DNA of 64,000 nt from Saccharospirillum alexandrii (lineage in GTDB: Bacteria; Pseudomonadota; Gammaproteobacteria; Pseudomonadales; Natronospirillaceae): assembly GCF_004000275.1 (NCBI RefSeq), contig NZ_RCIP01000006.1:1-64000 (forward strand). The letters run 5' to 3'. Below are positions 24,900-34,275 of the stretch, one piece after another. Position numbers and translations under genes: made by a program. Position 1 is the first letter of the stretch; every line of letters begins with the position of its first letter. Under the pieces are notes generated by a model. That model searched no databases. It saw nothing but the letters and a program-made list of their open reading frames with translations, and was not told where the DNA came from.

Positions 24900-25547
24900 T
24901 CAAGCCTTTTCGCCCAATGTCAGGTCAGCAACCCCGCTGTGCTCCAGCACCAGCCGGGCGTTTTTCAAGTCGTTTTCATGAACCTTCAGCGCGGCTTGTT
25001 CAGGCGTAAAGCCAAATCCCAGCCAGCGCTCCATCAAACGCTTTTCAAGGGTTTCCAGGCTTGGTTTCAAAAAGACGGTTGCATCAAACAACTCCGTCAA
25101 CCCATCCCAGATCGGCGCATCAAGCAACAGATAATTGCCTTCAAACACCACGATAGACGTTGTTGACCTGAGCAAACCGGCATCAACCAGCGCCCGGTCC
25201 AGCGCACGGTCAAACAGCGGATAATGAATATCACCGACATCGGTTCGGGCACTGACAACGAGTTCATACAACCCCCCGACGTCGAAGGTTTCCGGTGCGC
25301 CTTTGCGCTTCAGCAAATCCCTTTGCAGCAACAGCTCGTTGTCAAGATGAAAGCCATCCATGGGTAACAAGGCGGCGTGATCACTATCCCCTGCACGATG
25401 GTTCAATTGTTGAACCACCGCCTCGGCCAAGGTCGATTTTCCCGACCCGGGCGGCCCGGCAATACCGATCACAGTTCGCCGGTCGCTTCGGGCAGCGCGA
25501 TCAATGAATTCGACTACTGCGTCCGCTTGAGTTGCAATACTCGCCAT
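24900..25547 (-). CDS. frcK: P-loop sugar/nucleoside kinase-like protein (FrcK-like)
   Basis: 215 residues with Walker A GIAGPPGSGKST (about 24-35) and a uridine kinase/pantothenate kinase-like core (MDGFHLDN, FDVGGLYELV, FEGNYLLLD, ERWLGFGF). FrcK-type kinases close the frcBCAK fructose transport operon in Sinorhizobium. The substrate has not been shown clearly for the family; phosphorylation of the imported sugar is the usual guess. It starts three bases after the frcA stop, so it is co-transcribed. The only item after it on this strand is a transaldolase remnant. Confidence 0.85.
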   Translation of the reverse strand: MASIATQADAVVEFIDRAARSDRRTVIGIAGPPGSGKSTLAEAVVQQLNHRAGDSDHAALLPMDGFHLDNELLLQRDLLKRKGAPETFDVGGLYELVVSARTDVGDIHYPLFDRALDRALVDAGLLRSTTSIVVFEGNYLLLDAPIWDGLTELFDATVFLKPSLETLEKRLMERWLGFGFTPEQAALKVHENDLKNARLVLEHSGVADLTLGEKA

Positions 25548-25549
25548 GG

Positions 25550-26362
25550 CTAAACCCCGACGGCTTCAACGTCGGGCTCTTTGGCCCCGGTCATAAAGGC
25601 AACGGCATCGCTCATGGTGTAATCAGCCGGGTTCAACACACACAAGCGCTTGCCCAATCGGTGCACATGAATCCGGTCGGCGACTTCAAACACATGCGGC
25701 ATGTTGTGACTGATCAGCACAATGGGAATGCCCCGTGCCTTCACTTCACTGATCAACTCCAGCACCCGACGGCTTTCCTTGACGCCCAGCGCAGCGGTTG
25801 GCTCATCGAGGATGATCACTCTGGACCCAAAGGCAGCTGCACGCGCAACGGCCACACCCTGGCGCTGGCCACCCGACAAGGTCTCAACCGGCTGGCGAAT
25901 GTTCTGAATGGTCATCAGTCCCAGTTCATTGAGTTTTTCCCGAGCGAAGGCTTCCATCGCCGGGCGATCCAATTGGCGCAACACTTGCCCCATGAAGCCC
26001 GGTTTTCTGAGTTCACGGCCCATAAACATGTTGTCGGCAATCGACAGCGCCGGCGACATGGCCAACTGCTGATACACCGTCTCTATGCCCTGTTTTCGCG
26101 CATCCAGTGGCGAGGTGAACCGTACCTCCTGACCATCCAGATAGACCTTGCCCTGATCGGGAACCAGAGCACCAGAGATGGCTTTGATCAGCGTTGACTT
26201 GCCTGCACCGTTATCGCCAATGACGGCGAGAATCTCTCCGGGGTACAACTCGAAGTCGCAATGATCGAGTGCGGTAACCCGGCCAAAGCGCTTGACCAGG
26301 TTCTTAGCATGAAGTATCGGAGCTACCGCATGCTCCGACGATTGGGTGTGTGGTTGCATCAT
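25550..26362 (-). CDS. frcA: Sugar ABC transporter ATP-binding protein (FrcA-like)
   Basis: Single-domain ATPase of 270 residues from the ATG at 26362, which overlaps the permease stop as ATGA. Walker A is GDNGAGKST, the signature is LSGGQRQGVAVARA and Walker B is VIILDEPTAALG, followed by the switch histidine in LISHNMPH. Sugar importers of the CUT2 class usually have two fused ATPase domains (RbsA); the single-domain form matches FrcA of Sinorhizobium. It energises import by the FrcC permease. Confidence 0.9.
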   Translation of the reverse strand: MMQPHTQSSEHAVAPILHAKNLVKRFGRVTALDHCDFELYPGEILAVIGDNGAGKSTLIKAISGALVPDQGKVYLDGQEVRFTSPLDARKQGIETVYQQLAMSPALSIADNMFMGRELRKPGFMGQVLRQLDRPAMEAFAREKLNELGLMTIQNIRQPVETLSGGQRQGVAVARAAAFGSRVIILDEPTAALGVKESRRVLELISEVKARGIPIVLISHNMPHVFEVADRIHVHRLGKRLCVLNPADYTMSDAVAFMTGAKEPDVEAVGV

Positions 26363-27432
26363 ACGGTCGCCCTCCTGATCCATTGGTCCACCGCAACTGC
26401 GCCGATGATCAGCACACCAATCAACAGATACGTCCACTGCGCATCAGCGCCCATCAAACGCAGACCGAGGGTAAACACCCCAACAATCAGGGCACCATAG
26501 AGCGTGCCGAGAATAGAGCCACGCCCACCGAACAGTGAGATTCCCCCAATTACCACGGCGGTGATCGATTCAATATTGGATAGCTGCCCCGCCGTGGGTG
26601 AAACGGACCCCAGCCGACCTATCAGTGCCCAGCCCGCAAAGGCGCAGATCAGCCCGGAGAGCATGTATACCGACAATATAATCCGCCCGGTTTTCACACC
26701 GGAAAGCTCTGCGGCTTCCTTGTCATCGCCGACAGCATACACGTGGCGCCCCCAGGCCGTGTGTTTGAGGGCATAGGCAAGCACCAAGGCCAGTAGCACC
26801 ATGAAAACAACACCGTAGGTAAAAACAGCCCCTCCGATTGTGATCTTAGTGCCAAAGAACTGCAGCAACGATGCCTGGGTTTCAATATCCTGCGCGCGTA
26901 TAGTTTCATTCTTTGAATAAAGAAAATTAGTGGCGAGAACAATTTGCCACATGCCCAGCGTGACAATAAACGGCGGCAAACGAACACGGGAGACCAGCAA
27001 GCCGCTGATCATTCCGCACAACATGCCGCACAGCAGGCCACAGACAATACTGATGGGAACGGGAATGCCATAGCGAAAGGTAAACTGACCCATCACGACA
27101 GAAGACAACACCATGGTTGCGCCCACCGAAAGGTCGATGCCCGCGGTCAGAATGATCAGGCTCTGTGCGGCGGCGATGATACCGACTATTTGAACCTGTT
27201 GAAGAATCAGGGTCAGTGCGAAGGGCGAAAAAAAGCGGGTTCCCAGCAACAATCCAAAGACGGCGATTGATAACAGCAAGACAATCAATGGAACCATGGA
27301 CGGGTTCAGGTGCAGCGTATGCTGCAGTTTTTTGATAAAACCAGCCCGGTCGTCTTCAAAGGAAGCGACCGCATCCGGTGCACTGCCTAATGACGATTCA
27401 TGCACCGGACTGTTGGAATCGGATTTGGCCAT
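26359..27432 (-). CDS. frcC: Sugar ABC transporter permease (FrcC-like)
   Basis: 357-residue CUT2-type permease with a 50-residue hydrophilic N-terminus and about nine to ten membrane helices. The GIDLSVGATM segment (about 115-124) and the GISLFGGRGSI segment near the end are family hallmarks. It forms the membrane channel with FrcA and receives substrate from FrcB. It overlaps frcA by four bases, and three stem-loops separate it from frcB upstream. Confidence 0.92.
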   Translation of the reverse strand: MAKSDSNSPVHESSLGSAPDAVASFEDDRAGFIKKLQHTLHLNPSMVPLIVLLLSIAVFGLLLGTRFFSPFALTLILQQVQIVGIIAAAQSLIILTAGIDLSVGATMVLSSVVMGQFTFRYGIPVPISIVCGLLCGMLCGMISGLLVSRVRLPPFIVTLGMWQIVLATNFLYSKNETIRAQDIETQASLLQFFGTKITIGGAVFTYGVVFMVLLALVLAYALKHTAWGRHVYAVGDDKEAAELSGVKTGRIILSVYMLSGLICAFAGWALIGRLGSVSPTAGQLSNIESITAVVIGGISLFGGRGSILGTLYGALIVGVFTLGLRLMGADAQWTYLLIGVLIIGAVAVDQWIRRATV

Positions 27433-27464
27433 TGGACCTCTCCAGAAATTCTACGTAACAGGCT

Positions 27465-27540
27465 AGGCAGGGCAGGACCCTGCCTCACAATAAAGCCCCT
27501 GGCTTCAGGGGTGGGCGGGTGCTTCCATGCTCTCCCGCCC
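27465..27540 (-). promoter_or_regulatory. Three consecutive stem-loops between frcB and frcC
   Basis: AGGCAGGG/CCCTGCCT (27465-27472 with 27478-27485), CCCCTG/CAGGGG (27496-27501 with 27506-27511) and GGGCGGG/CCCGCCC (27513-27519 with 27534-27540). None is followed by a T-run on the minus strand. Hairpins here commonly stabilise the binding-protein mRNA or cause partial termination, so more FrcB is made than permease. Confidence 0.6.
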
Positions 27541-27562
27541 GAAGGAACTCACACTACCCTGA

Positions 27563-28597
27563 TTAGCCCCAGCAGCGGTTCATGCCTTCCTCAATCGAAA
27601 TGGATTCCACACCGTCGACCGGATCACCCGTCACCAGTGAGACACCGGTATCAAAGAAATCCTTGCCTTCGGTCGGCTCTGGCTTGGTGCCGTTCTCAGC
27701 CCACTCCAGAATTGCCTCCATACCCAGTGCGGCCATTTGCAACGGGTATTGTTGCGCCGTGGCCCCAATCACACCGTCCTGAATATCCGCCACGCCCGAG
27801 CAACTGCCGTCTACCGACACAATGAGCACATCGTCCTGGCGATTCATTGACGCCAGCGCCTGATAAGCCCCTGCTGCGGCAGGTTCGTTGATGGTATAAA
27901 CGACATTAATGCTGGGGTCTTCAACCAGCAGGTTTTCCATGGCACGGCGACCGCCTTCTTCATTGCCGTCTGACACATCGTGACCAACAATGCGGGGGTC
28001 GGTTTCATCGCCCCAGCGGTTGATGTCGCCCGTATCGATACCAAAGCCGGTCAGGAAGCCCTGGTTACGCAGCACGCCGACCGACGGCTGGCTCACGTTG
28101 ATGTTCAGCAGCGCAATGCGGGCATTCTCGGCCTCATCGCCCAACTGAGCGGCCGCCCAGGCACCGATCAGCTCGCCAGCCACGAAATTGTCTGTCGCGA
28201 AGGTCGCGTCAGCCGCCGAGGCCGGGTCAAGCGGGGTATCCAGCGCAATAACAAGCACGCCCGCATCACGCGCCTGCTCAACGGCAGAGACGATGGACGA
28301 GGTATCAGACGCTGTCAGCAGAATGCCATCCGCACCATCTGCGATGCAGGTCTCGATGGCCTGAACCTGGGTTTCATGATCCCCGTCAATCCTTCCGGCG
28401 AACGACTTGAGTTCCATACCCAGTTCTTCAGCCTTGGCTTCTGCCCCCTCTCTCATCTTGACGAAGAAGGGGTTGGTATCCGTTTTCGTGATCAGACAGG
28501 CGCTGGCCGATGCCGTGTGCGCACCCGCCTGGGCCTGGCCAGCAATGGCGCCTGTGACCAGCAATACCGCTGCTGCGGCCTTGAGGGAAGTCGACAT
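27563..28597 (-). CDS. frcB: Sugar-binding protein of the ABC transporter (FrcB-like)
   Basis: 344-residue periplasmic binding protein with a signal peptide (cut near AQA-GAHT, about residue 24). The mature start [20 protein letters not shown] and the later ITLASDTSS-like (here [10 protein letters not shown]), IALDTPLDP and [14 protein letters not shown] segments closely match my memory of fructose-binding FrcB. A ribose-family periplasmic fold is certain; fructose as the ligand is a family-based inference. It is the first gene of the operon, with candidate operators 36 and 183 bases upstream. Confidence 0.9.
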   Translation of the reverse strand: MSTSLKAAAAVLLVTGAIAGQAQAGAHTASASACLITKTDTNPFFVKMREGAEAKAEELGMELKSFAGRIDGDHETQVQAIETCIADGADGILLTASDTSSIVSAVEQARDAGVLVIALDTPLDPASAADATFATDNFVAGELIGAWAAAQLGDEAENARIALLNINVSQPSVGVLRNQGFLTGFGIDTGDINRWGDETDPRIVGHDVSDGNEEGGRRAMENLLVEDPSINVVYTINEPAAAGAYQALASMNRQDDVLIVSVDGSCSGVADIQDGVIGATAQQYPLQMAALGMEAILEWAENGTKPEPTEGKDFFDTGVSLVTGDPVDGVESISIEEGMNRCWG

Positions 28598-28632
28598 GGT
28601 TATCCTCCGGGATAGTTGTTGTTGTAACCCTA

Positions 28633-28662
28633 TTTATTAATTCATCAGTAAGTAATTATTGA
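28633..28662. promoter_or_regulatory. Candidate operator A upstream of frcB
   Basis: A 30-base AT-rich site. Its reverse complement matches the site at 28780-28809 in 23 of 30 positions, sharing TCAATAAT and ATGAATTA. It lies 36 bases before the frcB start codon. ROK repressors bind AT-rich sites, so the adjacent ROK protein is a good candidate ligand; this is inferred. Confidence 0.5.
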
Positions 28663-28779
28663 AACAGTACTGCTGTGGTCCATTTCCAGACTTACGGATG
28701 CAGTCAAGGCCATCGTTCATCGACAACACCTGCCGCTTCAACCTTGATCATCAAAAGCATACTGCCGTTGGCATGCATG

Positions 28780-28809
28780 TCAATAATAACTTTTAAATGA
28801 ATTAGTAAC
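28780..28809. promoter_or_regulatory. Candidate operator B upstream of frcB
   Basis: Inverted partner of the site at 28633-28662, with centres 147 bases apart, close to a whole number of DNA turns. Such spacing is compatible with repressor-mediated looping. It ends 22 bases before the stop of the ABM-domain gene that reads toward it. Confidence 0.5.
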
Positions 28810-28831
28810 TGATCGTAGCGCTCACGACAGA

Positions 28832-29152
28832 TCAGGCGCCTCGATCCGGCGGCAACACCACCCACCCAGCTGCATCGAACTCACCAATCGGGTGAATCTC
28901 GCAGAACGGCGCTGCACTGCGAATAATGGCGGCTATGTCCGGGTTGTGCTGCTGCTCCATCGCATCGCGCGCCACCTTGCTTTCCCACTCCGCGATGGCA
29001 ATCAGCACTGAGGGATCATCCAGCTTGCGGTGCAGTCGGGTGCCACGCGCGCCCGGTGCCTGTTGAATCAGTTCACTCGCGCGTACCCAGGCGTCGGCGT
29101 AATCCTCGGCGGTGTAGCCGGGCTTGATGTGTACTTCAAACAGGTAAAGCAT
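28832..29152 (-). CDS. Antibiotic biosynthesis monooxygenase (ABM) domain protein
   Basis: 106 residues from the ATG at 29152, which is preceded by GGAGG at ideal spacing. It is a ferredoxin-like ABM fold: MLYLFEVHIKPG opens the first strand, and a LIAIAEWESKVARDAM segment lies near the middle. Members include quinol monooxygenase YgiN and heme-degrading IsdG types; no heme ligand can be assigned here. It reads toward the frcB promoter region and is divergent from the SDR gene. Confidence 0.8.
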   Translation of the reverse strand: MLYLFEVHIKPGYTAEDYADAWVRASELIQQAPGARGTRLHRKLDDPSVLIAIAEWESKVARDAMEQQHNPDIAAIIRSAAPFCEIHPIGEFDAAGWVVLPPDRGA

Positions 29153-29225
29153 CCGCACCTCCAACTTTGTCTCCTTAGCGCACCTTCAGATTAGCACTAA
29201 CCGGCCAAGCCAGCGGTTGAGTGTT

Positions 29226-29247
29226 CTCTGTGCATAGAATCACAGAG
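29226..29247. promoter_or_regulatory. Inverted repeat between ABM and SDR genes
   Basis: CTCTGTG (29226-29232), eight bases, CACAGAG (29241-29247), placed between two divergent genes. The spacing suits a dimeric regulator; no factor is known. Confidence 0.4.
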
Positions 29248-29317
29248 GTAGCCTGACTGTACCCGGCCCGCTATGCTCGGAACGCAACCAATTTGATGTC
29301 AATCAGAGGACCAAACC

Positions 29318-30208
29318 ATGCGTATTCTATTCACCGGCGGCAGTGGCAAAGCGGGCCGCCATGCCATTGCACACCTGATTGATCAGGGTCACCGCGTGAC
29401 CAATGCTGACCTGGTGCCACTTAACATGCCCGGCGTTGATTCGCTGCAGGTGGATTTAACCGACGCTGGCCAGGTATTCAACGCCCTGCACGCTTACGCC
29501 GGTTTTGATGAACTTGAACCCGGCACCGGAGTCCCAGCCTACGACGCCGTGGTTCATTTTGCGGCCATTCCCTGCATTCTGTTGCGCCCCGATAACGAAA
29601 CCTATCGCATCAACACCATGAGCACGTACAACGTGCTGGATGCGGCCACCAAACTGGGGATTCGCAAGATCATTTTTGCCTCGTCGGAAACGACTTACGG
29701 CATTTGCTTTGCCGATGGCGAAATGAAGCCGGAGTACATTCCGATCGACGAAGAGCACCCGACCATCCCACAGGACAGCTACGCCATGTCCAAGGTGGTT
29801 AACGAAGCGACAGCCCGGTCTTTTCAGGCCCGTACCGGCTTCGATATTTACGGCTTGCGCATCAACAACGTGATTGAGCCGCACGAATACGCGACCAATT
29901 TCCCGGCATTTATGGACAACCCGGCCCTGCGCCGTCGCAACATCTTCGCCTACATCGACGCACGCGACCTCGGCCACATGGTCGACTGCTGCCTGAAAAC
30001 CGATGGCCTGGGCTATGAAGTATTCAACGTCGCCAACGATGATCTCTCGGTCGGCATTAACAGCCAGGAAGTGATTGACCGGTTCTATCAGGGCGTGCCC
30101 CAAAAACGCGACATGGCACCGACTGAAACCTTCTATACAAACGATAAAGCCAAACGCCTCGTCGGGTTTTCACCCCGGCATTCATGGCGAGACGCACTGA
30201 AAGATTAA
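29318..30208 (+). CDS. NAD-dependent epimerase/dehydratase (extended SDR)
   Basis: 296 residues. The Rossmann glycine motif is FTGGSGKAGRH (5-15), the SDR serine lies in FASSETTYG, and the catalytic pair is YAMSK (about 156-160). The closest look-alikes are uronate dehydrogenase and UDP-glucose epimerase-type SDRs; the INNVIEPHEY loop is distinctive. The substrate cannot be fixed. Position beside a sugar-uptake operon hints at sugar metabolism. A strong hairpin follows the gene. Confidence 0.85.
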   Translation: MRILFTGGSGKAGRHAIAHLIDQGHRVTNADLVPLNMPGVDSLQVDLTDAGQVFNALHAYAGFDELEPGTGVPAYDAVVHFAAIPCILLRPDNETYRINTMSTYNVLDAATKLGIRKIIFASSETTYGICFADGEMKPEYIPIDEEHPTIPQDSYAMSKVVNEATARSFQARTGFDIYGLRINNVIEPHEYATNFPAFMDNPALRRRNIFAYIDARDLGHMVDCCLKTDGLGYEVFNVANDDLSVGINSQEVIDRFYQGVPQKRDMAPTETFYTNDKAKRLVGFSPRHSWRDALKD

Positions 30209-30233
30209 CGTTCACCCTGTTTTGATAGACCTG

Positions 30234-30266
30234 AAAGCGGCGATTAAGTAAATAAATCGCCGCTTT
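30234..30266 (+). terminator. Hairpin downstream of the SDR gene
   Basis: AAAGCGGCGATT (30234-30245), nine-base loop, AATCGCCGCTTT (30255-30266). The twelve-base stem is perfect and ends in TTT. It is probably the end of the SDR transcript, although the T-run is short. Confidence 0.7.
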
Positions 30267-30319
30267 GGCAAAATCGTCCCCACCCTGTGAGTGAACCCGC
30301 AGGACAAAGGACGATTCAG

Positions 30320-30979
30320 ATGAGCAAAATTTTATTCGTACTCACCAACTACAAATACCTGCTAAACGGCGAGCCCACGGGGTTGTGGCTTGAAGAATTC
30401 GCCGTACCCTACCTGGCGCTGACCGACGCAGGCCATGAGGTTGAGGTCACTTCGGTCACCGGCGGTGACGTACCCATCGACCCCAACAGCACTCCCACTG
30501 AAGACCAGGCCAACGCCTGGAAGCCGGCCATGGCCAAGTTGAAAGCCACGCCAGCATTCAATAGCATCAATGCCAGAGAATACGACGCCATTTACCTGCC
30601 GGGAGGGCACGGCACGGTATTCGACATGCCTTACAACCTGGCGCTGCACAACACCCTGTTCGACTTTCACCGCACTGGCCGACTCATAGCCAGCGTGTGC
30701 CACGCACCCGCCGTCTTCGCCGGCATGTACGATGAACACGGCACGCCTTTTATCAAAGGTCGCAAAATTGCCGCCTTCACCGACTCCGAAGAAGCCGCCG
30801 CCGGCGGCACCGAGAAGGTTCCGTTCTTGCTTGAATCGCGCTTGAAAGCCCTGGGTGCAGAGCATGAAGCCGGGCCAGACTGGGAGCCTCATGCGGTACA
30901 GGATGGCACACTCATTACCGGGCAGAACCCGCAGTCTTCTGCCGAAGTGGCGCATCTGATGCTGACCGCGCTGAAGTAA
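30320..30979 (+). CDS. DJ-1/PfpI superfamily protein (type 1 glutamine amidotransferase-like)
   Basis: 219 residues starting at MSKILFVLTNYKYLL (30320). The nucleophile elbow is ASVCHAPAVF (cysteine at about 129), with a preceding GGHGTVFDMP loop and a helical Hsp31-like insertion (AWKPAMAKLK). It resembles the glyoxalase III/deglycase branch found in many bacteria, which protects against reactive carbonyls. The enzyme role is by family only. Confidence 0.88.
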   Translation: MSKILFVLTNYKYLLNGEPTGLWLEEFAVPYLALTDAGHEVEVTSVTGGDVPIDPNSTPTEDQANAWKPAMAKLKATPAFNSINAREYDAIYLPGGHGTVFDMPYNLALHNTLFDFHRTGRLIASVCHAPAVFAGMYDEHGTPFIKGRKIAAFTDSEEAAAGGTEKVPFLLESRLKALGAEHEAGPDWEPHAVQDGTLITGQNPQSSAEVAHLMLTALK

Positions 30980-31023
30980 CGCCACACTGTGACGCCAGGG
31001 AGGGCGTATTCGGGCCTTTTTTG

Positions 31024-31452
31024 TTACTGGCCCTGCAACGTCAAAACGAGTTGACGGCCAGAAGCCCGTGTTCGATGCTCGCCAAGGTAAACCCCCTGCC
31101 AGGTACCCAGGTTCAAGCGTCCGCCCGTGACGGGTAACGTCAGGTTGCTCCCTAGCAGGCTGGCTTTAAAATGCGCCGGCAAATCATCCAGGCCTTCGTA
31201 GGTGTGTTCATAGGGCGCGCTTCGGTCGGTGTCGGGTGCGAGGGTTTGAAAGTACCGTTCGAAATCCCGGCGTACGGCGGGGTCCGCGTTTTCATTCAGC
31301 GTTACACTGGCCGAGGTGTGTTTGACAAGAATATGCAGCAGGCCTACCGACACCGAAGGCGCATGGCGCAAGGCGTCGTCAATCTCGTTGGTGATCAGGT
31401 GAAACCCACGTGACTTGGCGGTGAGCTGAAGTTCGTGCTGCCAGACAATCAT
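31024..31452 (-). CDS. YjbQ family protein (UPF0047)
   Basis: 142 residues with the family core HTSASVTLNENADPAV (about 66-81), HTYEGLDDLPAHFKASLLG and GTWQGVYLGEHR. The conserved histidines are thought to hold a metal. Family members have been linked to weak thiamine-phosphate synthase activity, but the true role is unclear. Its 60-base spacer to the PhzF gene is short, so these minus-strand genes may share transcripts. Confidence 0.9.
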   Translation of the reverse strand: MIVWQHELQLTAKSRGFHLITNEIDDALRHAPSVSVGLLHILVKHTSASVTLNENADPAVRRDFERYFQTLAPDTDRSAPYEHTYEGLDDLPAHFKASLLGSNLTLPVTGGRLNLGTWQGVYLGEHRTRASGRQLVLTLQGQ

Positions 31453-31512
31453 AACCCGACCGGTACTCCTGTTTCGTGTTTAAAAAAAACCAACCCTATC
31501 ACAGTGCTGTGT

Positions 31513-32346
31513 TTAAACCGTGATCTCACCGCTGATCACACCAACCACGTGACCACCCACCCAGACATCTCCGTTCGCCTCACGCAGTTGCACTCGACCC
31601 GCACGGTTCAACCGGGTGCCCTGGGCCGCAACATAAGGCGACGGTACAAACCCGGCCGGTATAAGCCATTGCGCCAGGCTTGCATTCAGGCTGCCGGTTA
31701 CCGGGTCTTCATAGCCGCCATTACCAATGAGCGCCCGCACTTCAACGGTCGCATCGCCGCCCTCATCGTGCAGACCGACCACGCCAAGATTCAGCGGAGC
31801 CAGTGCCGTCCAATCGGGGTCAAGTGCCAGTACATCCATGGCGGAATGCAGCATGATCGCGCACCAGCCAGGGCCGTTATCCACCCACTGATGGTGGGCA
31901 ATAGCTGCGGGCGACAACGACAGTGCCTCCAGGATCTGGCCCAACACCTCTTTTTCAAGCGGACCGGTTCGCATTACCGAAGGCGCTGCAAACTCGAGTT
32001 GCGACCCGTCCTGACGCACCGTAACCAGCCCTACTTCACACTGCTGGACAACCTGTTCTGTATGGTTAGGCGTACCACCGGCTGCCAGCCAGGCATGGCA
32101 GGAACCCAAGGTCGGATGCCCGGCAAAGGGCAACTCTGCTTCTGGCGAGAAAATGCGCACGGCATAATCTGCTTTTGGGTTCGTGGGTTTCATTAAAAAC
32201 ACGGTTTCAGACAAATTCGTCCACCGCGCAATGCTTGCCATCTGCTCCGTGGTCAGCGCATCGGCGTCGTGTACGACCGCGAGCGGATTGCCGAGCAGAG
32301 GGTCGGTTGAGAAGACGTTTACTTGCGAAAATTTGAAGCGGGACAT
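31513..32346 (-). CDS. PhzF family isomerase-like protein
   Basis: 277 residues of the PhzF/diaminopimelate epimerase-like fold. Visible are NVFSTDPLLGNPLAVV (about 9-24), the likely catalytic glutamate in LSETVFLM, GHPTLGSCHAWL and DPVTGSLNASLAQWL. No phenazine genes accompany it, so the product is an orphan PhzF, which is common in proteobacteria and functionally unassigned. Confidence 0.9.
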   Translation of the reverse strand: MSRFKFSQVNVFSTDPLLGNPLAVVHDADALTTEQMASIARWTNLSETVFLMKPTNPKADYAVRIFSPEAELPFAGHPTLGSCHAWLAAGGTPNHTEQVVQQCEVGLVTVRQDGSQLEFAAPSVMRTGPLEKEVLGQILEALSLSPAAIAHHQWVDNGPGWCAIMLHSAMDVLALDPDWTALAPLNLGVVGLHDEGGDATVEVRALIGNGGYEDPVTGSLNASLAQWLIPAGFVPSPYVAAQGTRLNRAGRVQLREANGDVWVGGHVVGVISGEITV

Positions 32347-32442
32347 AAAGCGGTTTATTTCCTGCGAGTCATGAAGAACACGTTGCTCAATGCAACCTAT
32401 GAATGTCTGTATGAAGTCACTACCTGCCAGACAAACGCGCCA

Positions 32443-33303
32443 CTAGAAAGCGGTCTGCTTCTCGATTTCAAGAATCATCACGGGCCAGTCTTCCCGGTGA
32501 AGTTCGTGGCCGCTACCTTCGAGGGTAACCAGTCTGGCGCCAGCGATGGCTGACTGCAGTGCCTGCCCGTGAGCGTAGGGTATTACCGGGTCTTCAGTCC
32601 CATGAATGATCAGTGTCGGCACCGAAATCTCATTGAGCCGGCCAAGCCATTTGTCACCTCCGGTTAACGACGCATGATTGAACCCCGTGGTGATATCTGG
32701 GGTTGTATCAAAATCCATCCTGGCCATCTCCCGAATGGCGGCATCATCAAAGGGATGTGCCGAGCCAGAAAACAAACGCAAGGCGGTTACCTGGTTCTCG
32801 ACCACGGCCTCTCTGTTTGACCAGTCAACTTCACCGAGAGTTTCAAAGTATTCCAGCACACTCGGGTCCATACCGGGCAAGTTCGGATCCGTATCGGCCA
32901 GGCGTTCCGACGATATCAACGTGAGGCTGCGTACCCTGTCGGGCTGCTTTAACACCACAAGTTGAGACAAAAAACCACCCAGCGACATACCCACCAGATG
33001 AGCGGACGTCAGGTTGTAGCCCTCCATCACACGAACAACATCGTCCGCGAGGTCTTCAACAGAATAGTGGAACTCTCCGGGCGTATAACTTGTCGATCGA
33101 CCGGTGTCTCTGTGATCGTATCGAATAACGTAGCGGCCCAGGCTAGCCAACTGAGCACAGAACGCATCCGGCCACCAAACGGCGGACGCCGTGGCCCCCA
33201 TCACCAATACGACGGGAATGTCGTCAGGGCTGCCAAACGACTCAGTAAAGAGCTCAAGGCTCTGACTGGTAACTGTTTTGCTCGACTTCAGGATGGATGT
33301 CAT
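32443..33303 (-). CDS. Alpha/beta hydrolase
   Basis: 286 residues with the nucleophile elbow GMSLGG (serine at about 108), an oxyanion loop [13 protein letters not shown], and the catalytic histidine in [10 protein letters not shown] near the C-terminus. An acidic residue in HGTEDPVIP completes the triad. The cap region (about 130-210) is typical of esterases or epoxide hydrolase-like enzymes. No signal peptide is seen, so it is cytoplasmic. The substrate is unknown. Confidence 0.9.
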   Translation of the reverse strand: MTSILKSSKTVTSQSLELFTESFGSPDDIPVVLVMGATASAVWWPDAFCAQLASLGRYVIRYDHRDTGRSTSYTPGEFHYSVEDLADDVVRVMEGYNLTSAHLVGMSLGGFLSQLVVLKQPDRVRSLTLISSERLADTDPNLPGMDPSVLEYFETLGEVDWSNREAVVENQVTALRLFSGSAHPFDDAAIREMARMDFDTTPDITTGFNHASLTGGDKWLGRLNEISVPTLIIHGTEDPVIPYAHGQALQSAIAGARLVTLEGSGHELHREDWPVMILEIEKQTAF

Positions 33304-33326
33304 AACCTGCTCACTCAGATATCGGC

Positions 33327-33728
33327 CTACTTAAGTGCTTTCACATTCCGATAGGCCTGCTGGATCAGCGCCAGCACAGCATCGGAATTTAGCGGTACGC
33401 CCGGCTTTAATTTTACATGGCGCATGAGTTTACCACTGCCCTCCAGTAGCCTGGCAGGGTCCTGCAATTCGCCACCCCGGAAAAACCCCAGGTTTGCGTG
33501 ATGGGTGAATGCGTTCACATACGCCAGGGCGACGTCACCTACACATGCTGTCGGGCAGCCATCGTGCATCAATTCGCAGACGTCCGGGCCACAGGCGCGC
33601 ACACGATCAAAGTATGTCTGTGCCAGGGTGCCCAATTCACCCGGATGGTTGTGCATCCATTCAGCAACCGCCGGGTCTTGCGGTACGGCGTCGTTTAACC
33701 GAAATATCCGATCCACTGCCGCCCCCAT
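33327..33728 (-). CDS. DUF1801 domain protein
   Basis: 133 residues of the YdhG-like DUF1801 fold: [33 protein letters not shown] and [12 protein letters not shown]. These iron-chaperone-like small proteins are of unknown function in bacteria. It starts 24 bases after the GFA gene upstream, so the two are probably co-transcribed. Confidence 0.85.
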   Translation of the reverse strand: MGAAVDRIFRLNDAVPQDPAVAEWMHNHPGELGTLAQTYFDRVRACGPDVCELMHDGCPTACVGDVALAYVNAFTHHANLGFFRGGELQDPARLLEGSGKLMRHVKLKPGVPLNSDAVLALIQQAYRNVKALK

Positions 33729-33751
33729 TGGTTGTTGTGGATGGGTGGGTA

Positions 33752-34168
33752 TCAGCCCGCATCCGGATGGTCTGGCCCGGCATCCGGATATTGCGGGAGG
33801 GTGTCGTTTATCTGCAACCAGTCGACTTTACTGGCCACCCAAATGTGATACTGCGGCTGAATCGTCGTGCGGTCATCCAGAGAGGCCAGGGTGACATCCA
33901 GCGTCTCCGGCTCAAAGGCGTGTCGAAACACCAGTTGAGTGCCACACTCGGTACAATGCTCCCGCTGCCCTTGCTCGCTTGAAGCATAAACCCCCGGTGC
34001 ACCGCGGGTATATTCAAAGGTTACCCGCGGGAACGTGGCCCAGGCCACTACAGGTGCACCGGCTGAGCGCTGGCACAGCCGACAATGGCAATAGCCAGCA
34101 TCAATAGCTTCATACGAAACGCGATAACGAATAGCCTGGCACAGGCAACCACCGGTACGTGTCATCAC
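33752..34168 (-). CDS. GFA family (CENP-V/GFA domain) protein
   Basis: 138 residues with zinc-binding cysteines in GGCLCQAI (7-14), YCHCRLCQRS and CTECGTQL. The GFA name derives from glutathione-dependent formaldehyde activation, but most members have no proven reaction. One of three GFA-like genes in the window; the others are the related gene just upstream and one at 43697. Confidence 0.9.
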   Translation of the reverse strand: MMTRTGGCLCQAIRYRVSYEAIDAGYCHCRLCQRSAGAPVVAWATFPRVTFEYTRGAPGVYASSEQGQREHCTECGTQLVFRHAFEPETLDVTLASLDDRTTIQPQYHIWVASKVDWLQINDTLPQYPDAGPDHPDAG

Positions 34169-34275
34169 ATTGGCCCTCCATTAACAACACTCAAGCTTAG
34201 CTGAGATTAGGGCATACGCGATGTCTGACCGGAGACAACGACGTGAAAATTTGCCTTCACCTGAGCTGACTCAGC

